Part shown: positions 47,656 through 57,999 of the stretch, piece after piece | Position numbering within the stretch: position 1 is the stretch's first letter | Layout of the letters: each line of letters starts with the position of its first letter | Origin: Euonymus europaeus | Taxonomy: Eukaryota > Streptophyta > Magnoliopsida > Celastrales > Celastraceae | Assembly (NCBI GenBank): GCA_963580455.1 | Contig: OY756965.1 | Coordinates: 22,046,902-22,110,901, forward strand | Direction: 5' to 3' | DNA length: 64,000 nucleotides | Translations under genes and position numbers: made by a program | The notes under the pieces: model-generated | The model's input: only the letters and a program-made list of their open reading frames with translations | Database searches by the model: none | Told to the model about the DNA's origin: nothing

Positions 47656-49659
47656 ATGGAAGGAGACTCTCACAACAATGAACAGGTACCTGATGGTGAA
47701 TTGAACGAGGTTCAAAGAGAAATAGATGGTGAAACTACCCAATTTGATGGGCAAAGTGGTGTGCCTGAAGAAAGGAAAGAATTTGTTGCCCCTGCTGTTG
47801 GAATGGAATTTGAGTCTTATGACGATGCTTACAACTACTATAATTGCTATGCCAAAGAAGTTGGTTTTCGTGTTAGGGTGAAGAATTCGTGGTTCAAGCG
47901 GAACAGTAGAGAGAAATATGGTGCAGTACTTTGTTGCAGTAGTCAGGGTTTTAAACGAATCAAAGATGTAAACCGTTTAAGGAAGGAAACAAGAACTGGT
48001 TGTCCTGCAATGGTAAGGATGAGGTTAGTCGACTCCAAAAGATGGAGGATACTTGAAGTTACACTTGAACATAACCACTTATTAGGTAGTAAGATAGAAA
48101 AATGCATTAAGAAGATGGGCAGTGGAACCAAGAGAAAGTCCCAATCGAGTACCGATGCAGATGTACGTACAATTAAGTTGTATCGAGCACTTGTGATAGA
48201 TGCAGGAGGTAACGGGAACTCAAGTTTGGGTTCAAGACAAATTGGAAAGTTAACTGATCTTCCTAATCAGCTGAGTCTTAGAAAGGGTGATGTGCAGGCA
48301 ATATATAACTACTTTTGTCGTATGCAGTTGACGAATCCAAACTTCTTTTACTTGATGGATCTCAACAATGAAGGGCGTTTGAGGAATATCTTTTGGATTG
48401 ATGCTAGGTCAAGGGCTTCGTGTGGTTACTTTGGCGATGTCATATACCTTGACAACACTTATTTGTCAAGCAAATATGAGATACCACTTGTCGCATTCGT
48501 CGGCATTAATCATCATGGACAGTCTGTGTTACTGTGTTGTGGCCTACTTGCTGGTGAGACAATAGAGTCATATGTTTGGTTGTTCAAAGCATGGCTTACA
48601 TGTGTTTCGGGATGCTCTCCACAAACGTTTATTACAGACAGGTGCAAGGCTTTGCAGAGTGCAATTGCAGAGGTGTTTCCAAGTTCTAATCATTGTTTTG
48701 GTTTGTCGCATATCATGAAAAAAGTTCCAGAAAAATTGGGAGGATTGCGCAACTATGATGCAATCCGAAAGGCATTGATGAAAGCAATTTTTGAAACTTT
48801 GAAAGTAATTGAATTTGAAGCAGCATGGGGTTTTATGGTCCAGCGGTTTGGAATTAGTGATCATGAGTGGCTTCGATCACTATATGAGGATCGAGTTCGA
48901 TGGGCTCCAGTTTATCTGAAGGAAACCTTTTTTGCTGGAATGTCTGCTGCACGGCCAGGTGAGATCCTGAATCCATTTTTTGATAAATATGTGCACAAAC
49001 AAACTCCATTGAAAGAATTTATTGATAAGTATGAATTAGCCCTACAAAAGAAGCACAAGGAAGAGACCTTTGCTGATATTGAGTCAAGAAGCTCCAGCCC
49101 CACATTGAAAACGAGATGTCCGTTTGAGATGCAGCTCTCCCAAGTCTATACAAGAGAAATATTTAAGAAGTTCCAATATGAGGTGGAAGAGATGTATTCT
49201 TGTTTTAGTACAACACGGTTGCACGTGGATGGGCCGATCGTAATATTTTTGGTAAAGGAGCGCTTTTTAGGTGAAGGAAACCGGAGGGAAGTTAGGGATT
49301 ATGAAGTTCTCTACAATAGAACTGCTGGTGAGGTCCGCTGCATTTGCAGCTGTTTTAATTTCTATGGGTATTTATGCAGGCATGCGTTGTGTGTGCTCAA
49401 CTTTAATGGGGTGGAGGAGATCCCCTCGAAGTTCATTCTATTGAGATGGAAAAAGGATTACAAGCGCTTGTTTGTCGCGGATCACAGCTCCAACAAAATC
49501 GGTGATACTGATCACACGCAGTGGTTTAATCACTTGTATAGAAGCGCATTGCAAGTTGTGGAAGAGGGAGTAATTTCTCTAGACCATTACAATGCCGCAT
49601 TGCAATCTTTTGAGGACTCATTGAATAGGACTCATAATGTAGAATTGAAGATAGAGTAA
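47656..49659 (+). CDS. FRS6: FAR1-related transcription factor, FRS6-like
   Basis: One uninterrupted coding exon, 667 residues. The start MEGDSHNNEQ follows directly on the acceptor TACTACAG; the earlier in-frame ATG lies before that AG. A probable non-coding exon ends at 45849, leaving a 1.8-kb 5'-UTR intron. Domains: FAR1 zinc-finger DNA-binding domain at about 60-145 (VGFRVRVKNSWFKRN, GCPAMVRM, EHNHLL); MULE-type transposase core in the middle (DVIYLDNTYLSSKYEIPLVA, FITDRCKALQSAI, FGLSHIMKKVPEKL); SWIM zinc finger at about 562-581 (C-x-C ... C-x-H in CICSCFNFYGYLCRHAL). The FHY3/FAR1 family derives from Mutator-like transposases and regulates light and developmental genes in the nucleus. 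Placement between FPG1 and HUS1 matches Arabidopsis FRS6 (At1g52520); FRS8 is the close alternative. Confidence 0.88.
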   Translation: MEGDSHNNEQVPDGELNEVQREIDGETTQFDGQSGVPEERKEFVAPAVGMEFESYDDAYNYYNCYAKEVGFRVRVKNSWFKRNSREKYGAVLCCSSQGFKRIKDVNRLRKETRTGCPAMVRMRLVDSKRWRILEVTLEHNHLLGSKIEKCIKKMGSGTKRKSQSSTDADVRTIKLYRALVIDAGGNGNSSLGSRQIGKLTDLPNQLSLRKGDVQAIYNYFCRMQLTNPNFFYLMDLNNEGRLRNIFWIDARSRASCGYFGDVIYLDNTYLSSKYEIPLVAFVGINHHGQSVLLCCGLLAGETIESYVWLFKAWLTCVSGCSPQTFITDRCKALQSAIAEVFPSSNHCFGLSHIMKKVPEKLGGLRNYDAIRKALMKAIFETLKVIEFEAAWGFMVQRFGISDHEWLRSLYEDRVRWAPVYLKETFFAGMSAARPGEILNPFFDKYVHKQTPLKEFIDKYELALQKKHKEETFADIESRSSSPTLKTRCPFEMQLSQVYTREIFKKFQYEVEEMYSCFSTTRLHVDGPIVIFLVKERFLGEGNRREVRDYEVLYNRTAGEVRCICSCFNFYGYLCRHALCVLNFNGVEEIPSKFILLRWKKDYKRLFVADHSSNKIGDTDHTQWFNHLYRSALQVVEEGVISLDHYNAALQSFEDSLNRTHNVELKIE

Positions 49660-51836
49660 TAGTGTACAGGCAAAGATCCAATAACTTGCCATTATTATGT
49701 AACACAGCCATGCTTTTGGTGTCATGCTCCCTTATGTTTCCAGCATTCTCTCATGGAAATTCTGGCATTGCTTCCGAATAGGCACTGTTAATGTGGAAAT
49801 AGAACTTGTGCTCTTGATTTCATCTTGGTTCCTGGCTTAGTTACTGCCAAACTCAGCATAGCTTGATACAAAATTTAACAGAAGTTACCCTATGGAAGAT
49901 TGGTATTTTCTATTTGTTTGGTTTGAAAAGCTAGCAAAGGCAATGCCACATCTAGAAACAAACGCATGCTCATCTTTTTAGTTACCTTAAAATGTTTCAT
50001 GCCATTATTTTTGTTCATTTGCCTATAGTTAGGGGTGAGTGATTGGCACTGTTGAGATATACTTTCACAAGAGGCAATATTAATATTCTTGTCGTCATAC
50101 ATCAACATTGAGTTTTGGTTCAATTTTTGTTGGGCGAAAAATTTAAGTGTGAGTCAGACTGATATCAAAATTGATCGAAATTTTAAGTTGAAAAATATAT
50201 TAACAGAGCCAATTAAAAGCATATCATAGATGTTTAAAAATGGGATTAATTCCTTAATCGCATGGAGATTGTCTTTCTTTTTAATTGAAAAACAAACAAA
50301 CAGGCAATTATGTTTAAAATATTATTGAGTTCCCGATTTACCCTTAAAGAGAAATGTATTTGCCCAACTGTGCCCTCTCGGAATGATATCCCCTTCATGC
50401 CCCCCACCCCCCCCCAACATTTCGACGATTCAACAAATTTGGCGCGATCTTCCCGTCTCTCTTTCAAGGTGAGTTCTTAAGTGATCAGAGAAAATGCGTG
50501 TCATCATCTTGTATTCTGAAACTTCACCTTCCTTTGCTCTTGGTGTTCTCTCTTCGTTTAAGGAGCTAGTGAGTGGATTTTGGCTTTCCATCTAATTTTA
50601 GGTTTTCTTTAAATTCTTAGTATGATTATATGATTCTTCTGCATTGTAAGTGAAGGAAATCATTGATTTATGGCGAATTGAAAAAAAAAAATTAGTTCGA
50701 GAACGTGACGTTTCTCGAATTCTCTTTCGTTTTCCCCCCTAGAAAACAGGGCAGATGGGTTTTAATTTTGTTTATTTTTTAAATTTTTTTTCCTTCCGCA
50801 TGTTAGTTTGACAGATTCATTTTTTCCTGAAAAACTTCAATTTAAAGTTTATGCTACACTCTCTTGTAATGGCTTATTTTATTCTCCCTGACCAACTGTA
50901 TTCGTGTTTTGCTAGACTTGTGAGTGAGAATGTAAAATTATTCATTTTCGTACTCCATTTATGAAGATTTTTTTCTTTGGTTCTTGGGTGGCTATATCAA
51001 AAAAAGAAGGTTGAGGGCACGTTGCTCTTCTTGTCTCTTAATTAAATTACATATCTCCGTCTTGGTGTGATTGAATGGTTTTTTTGCTGGGTTGCTATGG
51101 TTAATATTTGAATTATATAAGAAAGTGTTTTGGTTTTCTATATTTTTCATTCAGACATGTATGATTCTTTAGGGACCAAACCAAATGCATCTATGATCTA
51201 TTGACCATCAAAGAATTTTCGAGTGATTTCCCCTGGTGAACAAATAGTAAATATTCACATCTTTAAGTTTTAGTATCGTCTCTGTCTGATATTTCACATC
51301 TTTTAAGTTTTCAATATTTTCTTATGCGGGACCTCAGTTTACCTCTTTTTGCTTGCAAATCATGCATTTGTTTATGGTTTGGCCGTCTTCTTGCAGGATC
51401 AACAAAATGAGGGTGTTGTAACTTCTTGATTCAATATCCGCCTTACTCATCAGGACTAGTAAATTGGTTCTGAAGGTAAATTTGATCTCCTTTTGTCCGT
51501 TATTTTGGTATCTATGATGAATTTTGCGGTAAAAAGAGGTGATTATTTTCATAAACGAGATGATTTATTCTTGTCAATGTTTTGTACTAACTGTTGAGTT
51601 TTAGAATGGCTTGAGATAAATCAGGTGTCAGTTACTGTTGGACATTTCGACTATTTACTGAAAACAAGTATCAGTCTGTTTTTTTCCGATTCATTTGCTT
51701 CCTTGGTTCTGATAGACAGTGAATCATAACTAAACCAAAACAGTTGAAAAATTGCTTGTAAGAGGTATACATCGTGTCAGTGTACCCACTTGGGTGAGTG
51801 TATCTGTGTATTTATGTCCCCGTCTCTTCTTTGCAG
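49660..51836. other. FRS6 3' UTR, intergenic region and HUS1 5'-UTR exons
   Basis: No coding gene recognised. Splice signals suggest non-coding leader exons of HUS1: a donor at about 50469 (CAAG|GTGAGT), an exon at about 51397-51475 between TTGCAG and GAAG|GTAAAT, and a last acceptor CTTTGCAG ending at 51836. A C-rich run lies at 50400-50416. Confidence 0.45.
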
Positions 51837-51896
51837 TACTTTCGAGTTTTAATTGTATTTCTAAGGCCTGACAAAAAAAGACAAGGACAAGAAGGG

Positions 51897-52856
51897 ATGA
51901 AGTTTAAGGCATTTCTTACCGAGAATGGTGTAAATCTGTTAGAAAGAAGATTTTTACCAGCCTTGGAAAAGATGGGGAAGATATGCCACATCTTTCTCAC
52001 GAGGGACCACACTATCTTTCTTCACAATCTTCTTAATGGTGACGGAATTCAATGCATTGCTCAGTTTCGCAAGGAGGCTCTCTTTGATGACTATCGTATT
52101 TCCAGCCAAAATGAAGATCGCATTGCCTTTGCCATTGACGTCTCCCTTCTCCAACGTGCTGTACGTAGCAGTGTCAGCATTTGCAGTGAATTTGGTGGTG
52201 GACCAACTGCAAATCGCCTCCAAATCAAATTGGTTAAGAAGCTGCCTCCCAATTGTACTCAACCAACGCCTTTCCTCACCTTTGAGACTAAGGGCTACAA
52301 ATCTGCAGTTATTCAGGATGTTCCAATCTCAAAACCGCTCTCTAGGGCTCAAGTTCTGGAACTTCAAACTGCTTTGGATTTGGCGCAGGATTTACCTCCG
52401 ACTTTGGTTCAGGTTCCAGAGTTAAATCAGTTGCAAAATTTTGTCGACAGGATGAAGCATATTGGTGAATTGCTTAATGTCTTTATAAGCAAGTACGGGG
52501 ATCTGCATGTTCAAATTTCAACAACTCTGATCACACTGGGTGCTGAGTTTCAGAAACTGTTGGTTATTGGAGACAGGGCCCAATCACCACCTGAAGATCA
52601 TAATCTGAGTGCTCAGACACGATCAGAGAGGGCAATTTTGAGGGGAGATGCGCAGTCTGTTCAGGTAAGTGTGAAGCACTTTTCGAAGAGCCTTCAGTGT
52701 CATTTGGCCAAACCTGATTGCGCTTTCTACGGAATCGCTCCTCAAGGGGCTTGCTTGATGGTGATATTTCAGTTTTTCATCCCTGGTACTCATCAAATAG
52801 ATAAATCGATCAGTCTGCATTGTAGGCTTCCGGTACTTGATCCAGGATCCAATTGA
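51897..52856 (+). CDS. HUS1: HUS1, subunit of the 9-1-1 checkpoint clamp
   Basis: A single coding exon of 319 residues starting MKFKAFLTENGVNLLERRF. This is the canonical plant HUS1 N-terminus, so the ATG at 51897 is preferred over the in-frame extension from 51798. Diagnostic blocks are IFLTRDHTIFLHNLLNGDG, QNEDRIAFAIDVSLLQRAV, LTFETKGYKSAVIQDVPIS, RGDAQSVQVSVKHFSKSL and SLHCRLPVLDPGSN at the end. HUS1 adopts a PCNA-like fold and joins RAD1 and RAD9 in a ring loaded at damaged DNA to activate ATR signalling. Length agrees with the family. It lies downstream of FPG1 and FRS6 in the order recalled for Arabidopsis At1g52500-At1g52530. Confidence 0.93.
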   Translation: MKFKAFLTENGVNLLERRFLPALEKMGKICHIFLTRDHTIFLHNLLNGDGIQCIAQFRKEALFDDYRISSQNEDRIAFAIDVSLLQRAVRSSVSICSEFGGGPTANRLQIKLVKKLPPNCTQPTPFLTFETKGYKSAVIQDVPISKPLSRAQVLELQTALDLAQDLPPTLVQVPELNQLQNFVDRMKHIGELLNVFISKYGDLHVQISTTLITLGAEFQKLLVIGDRAQSPPEDHNLSAQTRSERAILRGDAQSVQVSVKHFSKSLQCHLAKPDCAFYGIAPQGACLMVIFQFFIPGTHQIDKSISLHCRLPVLDPGSN

Positions 52857-53299
52857 AAGTAACAATAGGTAAACAATGTATGCGTGACCCTTATGGTTTT
52901 GGAGGATATTGATGATTTTACCTTTTGAATGTGGTTGAAATTTCATTTGCAATGGAGCCCTGTATCCAAGTAGTTCTGTGGAATTTCTAGTTAATTTTCT
53001 TTGTTAATATATTGTTTTACAAGCTCGTATGTAGAAGCAGACGAGTGAATAGAAGTGAAGAACAGAAAGGCTGCAATCTGGAAGCAATATGAACATAAAG
53101 ATACAGTTAGAACACATGATTTGGTTGCTTGTGCCACTAGGAGTGATGAGTTTATACTGTTAATCAATAGGGAGGAAGAAAAGGGCTGCCTAGCTTGTCA
53201 AAGACTCTTACATGGACTTGTAGCCATATGTGGATTACCCTCGGGTTGGACCCTTTTTCAACCGATCAGCGACATCAAGCAATAACAGCACGACAGCAA
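52857..53299. other. HUS1 3' UTR and spacer
   Basis: 3' UTR of HUS1 and unclassified sequence before the PPR fragment. The plus frame 53055-53285 shows no family signature. Confidence 0.45.
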
Positions 53300-53590
53300 G
53301 TATCTTACTAGATTGCTCGGAAGTTGGAACCTTAACCAAGTAAAGTGAACTTTTGAGTAGATCTCTTTAGACTGAGGATGTGATTGGTCACCAGCTACAA
53401 ATTCATGAACAACTCCATTCATTTCTATCTTACTGCAACCTGGTATCTTCTTGATACCTCTTTCCATCATTAGTTTTCGCAAACCGTCCAATTTATTGCA
53501 AGCGGGAACCTCAGTTAACCTGTCTTGAGAATATTTCCAGCCATGTACAAACCAGTCTCTTCCAGTGTAAATGCAAGTCAAAACCAACAA
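53300..53590 (-). pseudogene. PPR protein E-domain fragment
   Basis: The minus-strand frame contains LRKLMMERGIKKIPGCSKIE, then MNGVVHEFVAGDQSHPQSKE and IYSKV. This is the E/E+ motif that follows the repeats in PLS-class pentatricopeptide proteins, usually organelle RNA-editing factors. Upstream residues (IYTGRDWFVHGWKYSQD) only partly resemble the expected NIYA..G.W.dV linker. No PPR repeats are present nearer the DAYSLEEPER-like gene, so it is a truncated copy. Confidence 0.75.
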
Positions 53591-53913
53591 GAGTTTTTAC
53601 CTCCCAAGTTCGCGATTTCCTTGGAACAGCACTCAGGCCACAGCTCCTCAGACCATGCATGCTTTAATTGCATCAACTTATACATATTAAGGGTTACATC
53701 AAGGAATCCAAATGAAAGAAAAGAGGGAGTTATAATATGAAATAATCCATCAGAAAATCAAGAGGCTAATAACATTTCACTGAATATCAGCAATGTCAAA
53801 TATAGTACAAGAAAAATACCCTTCAAAAGTAAATTAAAAAGAATGAACATGAAAGGACATGTGAAGACAAAATCTATGATGGAAAACATATATGAAAGTG
53901 AAAAAAATGAGAC

Positions 53914-56676
53914 TTAAAATTCCTTCTTAACAATTGCATTGGCAATCTCTGCAAATGAAGATGGTGATGACGATGCATGTTGGAGCCAGTCCTTGGCACA
54001 GATAAGAGCTTCGAGGATCACAGGACGCAATGAACTCCGATAGCTGTCTATCGTCTTGCTTTTAGTGTCAAATACAGTATCAGGAGCAACGGTTGATAAT
54101 GGTATCGATAAAATTTCAGAAGCCATTCTTGAGAGAGTTGGATACTTCAATTTGTTTAGTTTCCACCAACCCAGTATGTCAAACTCTTGCACTTGAGGTA
54201 TAACAGATTCTTCTAGATACTGATCCAATTCTGACTTCATCTGTTGGCTGCTCGTAAGGATATAAACCTCAAAATCTGAAAGCCCTTCGCCAATAGTATG
54301 AATATGCATATCTTGAGGGTCCCCTCCTTGAGGATTTACTTCCTGAAGGTGTGATTCTGGTGCATCAATTTCCATTGAATTTTTTTCCTGAGACGGTCCA
54401 ACTGGTACTTGAGGGTTTCTATCATAAGTGTTTCCATTTAGAGGTGCTCCATTTTGTGCAATTCTCTCAGGCACATTTTGGGTTATTCGCTCTAGAGGGT
54501 CTCCATCTTCTGCATTTCTTTCTAGATGAATCCCATCTTGAGGATTTCTCTCTGTTGCGGGCCTTGTGGCTACATCTTGAGTGTTTCCCTCCCCCGTTGG
54601 GGCTTCATGTTGAGTATCTCCAAGCAAAGCAGCTCCATCTTGAGCGTATCCTACCACAGCAGCTCCATCATGAGCGTCTCCATTAAAATTGGCAACATCT
54701 CGAGTATTTCCTTCCAGAGGTGCTACATCTAGATGTTTTGCTTCCACAGGGGCTCCGTCTTGAGGGTTCCCTCCTACAGGGGTGCCATCTTGAAGAAGGT
54801 TTCCTAGAGAAGTGTCATCTTGATGGGAATTTCCTTCTACAGGGGTGGCATATTGAGAGTTTCCTTCCAGAGAGGCTCCATCTCGAGGCTCTTCTTCTAC
54901 AAGGGCTACTTCTTGAAGGCCTCCTTCAGCAGGGATTCCTCCTTCAGTTGGGATTCCCCCTTGAGTAGATTCATCCATAACAACTCCATCTCCAGCTGGA
55001 ACTAAAAAGGCTCCAAGTTGATGGGGTCCATTGTCAGATGCCTCTGTTTTGAGAACAACGTCATTCCTTTCCTCGAAAGATGCAGATAGAGAAAACATTG
55101 GTTCAAAGTAATCAAGAAAAATTTCATGCAAACCATCAACAAGAAGCTTGATCCACATATCAGCATCCTCAACTCCAAAGATCTTAGGGAAACTGAACTC
55201 AATGAACCTCATTTTGAATCTAGGGTCCATTACTACAGCAATCGCAAAAACTAGGAAGTGTTCCCTCCAATATTTATCAATTGTTTCTCTCAAAGGTCTG
55301 GTCAAGTTGCTGACAACAGTGTCTGTGTTAATGGCTGCATGGGTCAGCTCTAAGTGGAGTTTCGACACTTCATGGTAGAATATATTGGCCGGGGGATTTG
55401 TTGGGCCAGTTAAAATGTTAGTTGCATCAAAGAAAAGCATCAAGTATGTACAGAGAATTTCTACTTGCTTCCAATCTTCAGTTGATATGTTTATCTTGAG
55501 ATCAGGATCAGAGGTATCAAAGCAATCAAATACTTGTTTCAACTCACAGGCAGCTACCAGCATATGATAAGTCGTGTTCCATTTGGTTTGGTCGTCGATT
55601 ATAAGCTCTCTCGTGCTAGGGACTTGAAGTTGTTGCTTCAGCTGCATAAACCTTTCTTCTTGAGATTCTGATGTTTTCACATATTTCACACTTTCACGAA
55701 TCCTTCCTACAATTTCCCCCATGGACCCAATAGCATCCACAACAAGGCCGCTTATGACACGAGCATAACAATATCCATTTAGTAATTGCCCATTAAGTAT
55801 AAATGGGTTCTTGACAGAAAGGATCCCTCTAAGATTTCTAACTGTGTTTTCATTTGAGAATGATCGATCAAGAGTAAGGGTAAAGAGTTTGCTCTCCAAA
55901 TGCCAATCCGATAAGCAAGCAATGACAGCCTGATTGGAGGCATATTCAGACTCAGGCGTAGGTACCATTATAATATTAAGCAGCCGCCGATGCAAATTCC
56001 AGTCATCGTCAATGAAGTGTCCAGTTACAAAAATATAGCCCACAGTTGAATTTGATGTCCAGAAATCTAATGTAAGGTTGACGCGTCCAGGTATTCCACT
56101 GATAAGGTTCAAGAGGTTTTGCTTTTCCCCAAGGTAAATGGCCACACAATCCCCTTGAATAGTGTCGAGGCTCACCATATTGAAATGAGGTTGAAGAGTC
56201 CGAACAAAATCAGCAAATGCCAAGTGTTCCACAATCTGAAGTGGAAGCTCTTCCATGATGATCATCTTAGCAAGCTCTTGGCTGCACCGGTCCTGATCAA
56301 AAGGAACGCCTGCAAATGCAGTGCTTTCTCTGTACCGTCTTTTAGGTGGATTGGTACCACTCCTAGTTTTAGAACCTGGTGTATTTGTTGCCAGTTGATT
56401 TCCCTGATGACCAACAGGGCAGCGTCCCGAAGCAATATGTCGTTTGAGGTGGCTGGTTCCTGCTAGCTTTGAACCACTGATGTAAGCAAATGATTTCTTG
56501 CACTGCATACAACAGGCCCTGGTAACACCAGTTCCAACAGTTTCCACAGTGAAGTGCTCCCAGACAATAGACTTCTTTCTCCCACGTTTGTTAGGTTGCG
56601 TATCTGAACTGGCTAGTTCATTGTTCTCACCAAGAATGATAGGAGTAAAACAGATGGCGGGGGACTCAATCTCCAT
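53914..56676 (-). CDS. DAYSLEEPER: DAYSLEEPER-like domesticated hAT transposase with repeat insert
   Basis: One coding exon of 920 residues; Arabidopsis DAYSLEEPER (At3g42170) has about 700. The start MEIESPAICF (56676) lies just after the acceptor TTTCAG (exon from 56686), so the in-frame extension to 56751 is intronic. Domains: BED zinc finger at about 36-87 (WEHF, CMQC, SHLKRH); hAT core with GDCVAIYLGEKQNLLNLI, LTLDFWTSN, DDQTKWNTTYHMLVAA and AIAVVMDPRFKM; hAT dimerisation domain in the C-terminal 120 residues (ELDQYLEESVIPQV, FDILGWWKLNKLKYPTLSRM, LEALICAKDWL). DAYSLEEPER binds DNA and is needed for normal development. Residues 569-797 are an added low-complexity insert built largely of ten-residue repeats, which accounts for the extra length. 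Confidence 0.9.
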   Translation of the reverse strand: MEIESPAICFTPIILGENNELASSDTQPNKRGRKKSIVWEHFTVETVGTGVTRACCMQCKKSFAYISGSKLAGTSHLKRHIASGRCPVGHQGNQLATNTPGSKTRSGTNPPKRRYRESTAFAGVPFDQDRCSQELAKMIIMEELPLQIVEHLAFADFVRTLQPHFNMVSLDTIQGDCVAIYLGEKQNLLNLISGIPGRVNLTLDFWTSNSTVGYIFVTGHFIDDDWNLHRRLLNIIMVPTPESEYASNQAVIACLSDWHLESKLFTLTLDRSFSNENTVRNLRGILSVKNPFILNGQLLNGYCYARVISGLVVDAIGSMGEIVGRIRESVKYVKTSESQEERFMQLKQQLQVPSTRELIIDDQTKWNTTYHMLVAACELKQVFDCFDTSDPDLKINISTEDWKQVEILCTYLMLFFDATNILTGPTNPPANIFYHEVSKLHLELTHAAINTDTVVSNLTRPLRETIDKYWREHFLVFAIAVVMDPRFKMRFIEFSFPKIFGVEDADMWIKLLVDGLHEIFLDYFEPMFSLSASFEERNDVVLKTEASDNGPHQLGAFLVPAGDGVVMDESTQGGIPTEGGIPAEGGLQEVALVEEEPRDGASLEGNSQYATPVEGNSHQDDTSLGNLLQDGTPVGGNPQDGAPVEAKHLDVAPLEGNTRDVANFNGDAHDGAAVVGYAQDGAALLGDTQHEAPTGEGNTQDVATRPATERNPQDGIHLERNAEDGDPLERITQNVPERIAQNGAPLNGNTYDRNPQVPVGPSQEKNSMEIDAPESHLQEVNPQGGDPQDMHIHTIGEGLSDFEVYILTSSQQMKSELDQYLEESVIPQVQEFDILGWWKLNKLKYPTLSRMASEILSIPLSTVAPDTVFDTKSKTIDSYRSSLRPVILEALICAKDWLQHASSSPSSFAEIANAIVKKEF
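54403..54885 (-). repeat. Coding 30-bp minisatellite (decapeptide repeats)
   Basis: Residues about 598-758 of the DAYSLEEPER-like protein repeat with a ten-residue period, approximate consensus QDGAPLEGNT. Examples are QDGTPVGGNP, QDGAPVEAKH, LDVAPLEGNT, HDGAAVVGYA and QDGAALLGDT. Some units are 8, 11 or 13 residues. The array makes long antisense open frames on the plus strand that are not genes. Confidence 0.88.
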
Positions 56677-56686
56677 GGAAGTACTC

Positions 56687-57999
56687 CTGAAACAGCATAA
56701 GGAATTATTTACTTCGGCATTGTCATTTGGTGCTAAGGCACACACTTGCATGAACCCTTCCTCTCAAACAACTCTCACCCCCCAACCTAGAGGGTAAAAA
56801 AAGATAAAATAAAAGGCACAACTTTTCTTACAGACAAAAAGACATAAGATTGAAAAAGATACAGGTTAAAAGGCCAAATTACAACAACATCATTATCACA
56901 AAGTTGACTAAAAAGATGGTTTAAAACAAGGAAGTTGAAAAGAGAAGGAAACTAGAAAATAACCCATCCCAATAATTATGTTCTCTTATCAAGGAAACCT
57001 CTCACTCGTGTAAAATATACTACAAACTTTGAAACTAGCACAATTTATTGGAATTCTACAAATCCTAATGAACGAAACATTCTGCAAATTCTTAAAAGAC
57101 ATGTCTTGGGACATCTCAAGATTCTTTCCAAATGAAGTTCAGAGATTTTTACACAACTGAATTAAGTTCACTTAATAAGCAATTGTCTGGAACACAGATA
57201 TAAACAGGATTTTTTGTATATGGGAATAAAGTTTCCAGTTAAGCGCTGCACGATTAATTACCCATAATGCAGAAAGTGAGAGAGAAAAACCCAGTAACAT
57301 AGATTATAAGAAAACATAACAGAGAAGTAATGATTGCTTAATCTCAGTCCCTAAAAGAGAGGAGGATCCTTAAAAGCTCTTCCCCATCAGTCAAGTTCCT
57401 ATACCCTCCATCAGTTCAGCAGTGACAATAATCTCCAATTAATTTGGTACTGGTCAGATGAATGTCATGATACTACCAAATTGTGTGTCACCATTTTCAC
57501 TAGTAAGTAGAGAGAGTTGCGATCTCTCCCATCCAAATTCTGGCACTGATCAGTGATCACCCTATTTAATGGGCCCCATAGGCCCATATGATGAGAACAG
57601 AAAACAACATGATAATGAATTAATGATACCATCTGGGCCACCATTACAACAAGCCCATTTTAGTAGAAAATTAAACAGAACGGGAAAAAAGAGTCTTTGA
57701 ACCAAACCGTAACATCGAAGCCCCGAAGAGTATGATATGAACAGAAGTTAAACCCAACCAAGATACTAAACAAATCAAAGACACCCGTTATCGAAACAAC
57801 AATTTATCTGAACCAATCCCATAAAAGAAAACCACAACATATATAATCGATAATCGCGAGACCAAACCAACACGAAAAGAAAATCGTCAAATCACCAGAA
57901 ACGCATAATCAGACCGAAAAACTACAATCCGATACCTGCGCATACAAATTGACTAACCCGAAAGACGGAAAAAAAACAGAGATTGGAAATTATTCATAC
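56687..57999 (-). other. 5'-UTR intron of DAYSLEEPER-like gene
   Basis: Bounded by a donor CGAG|GTATGA (exon end 58000) and the acceptor TTTCAG at 56687. A non-coding first exon likely runs from about 58200. No gene or mobile element was recognised in the 1.3 kb. Confidence 0.55.

Noticed and set aside
54351..54968. Plus-strand frames over the DAYSLEEPER-like gene, rich in Leu/Gln/His repeats
   Set aside because: They are antisense shadows of the coding minisatellite; the minus frame carries the BED and hAT domains.
56677..56751. N-terminal extension of the DAYSLEEPER-like protein (MQVCALAPND...)
   Set aside because: It lies upstream of a clear TTTCAG acceptor, ten bases before the MEIE start, and so within the 5'-UTR intron.
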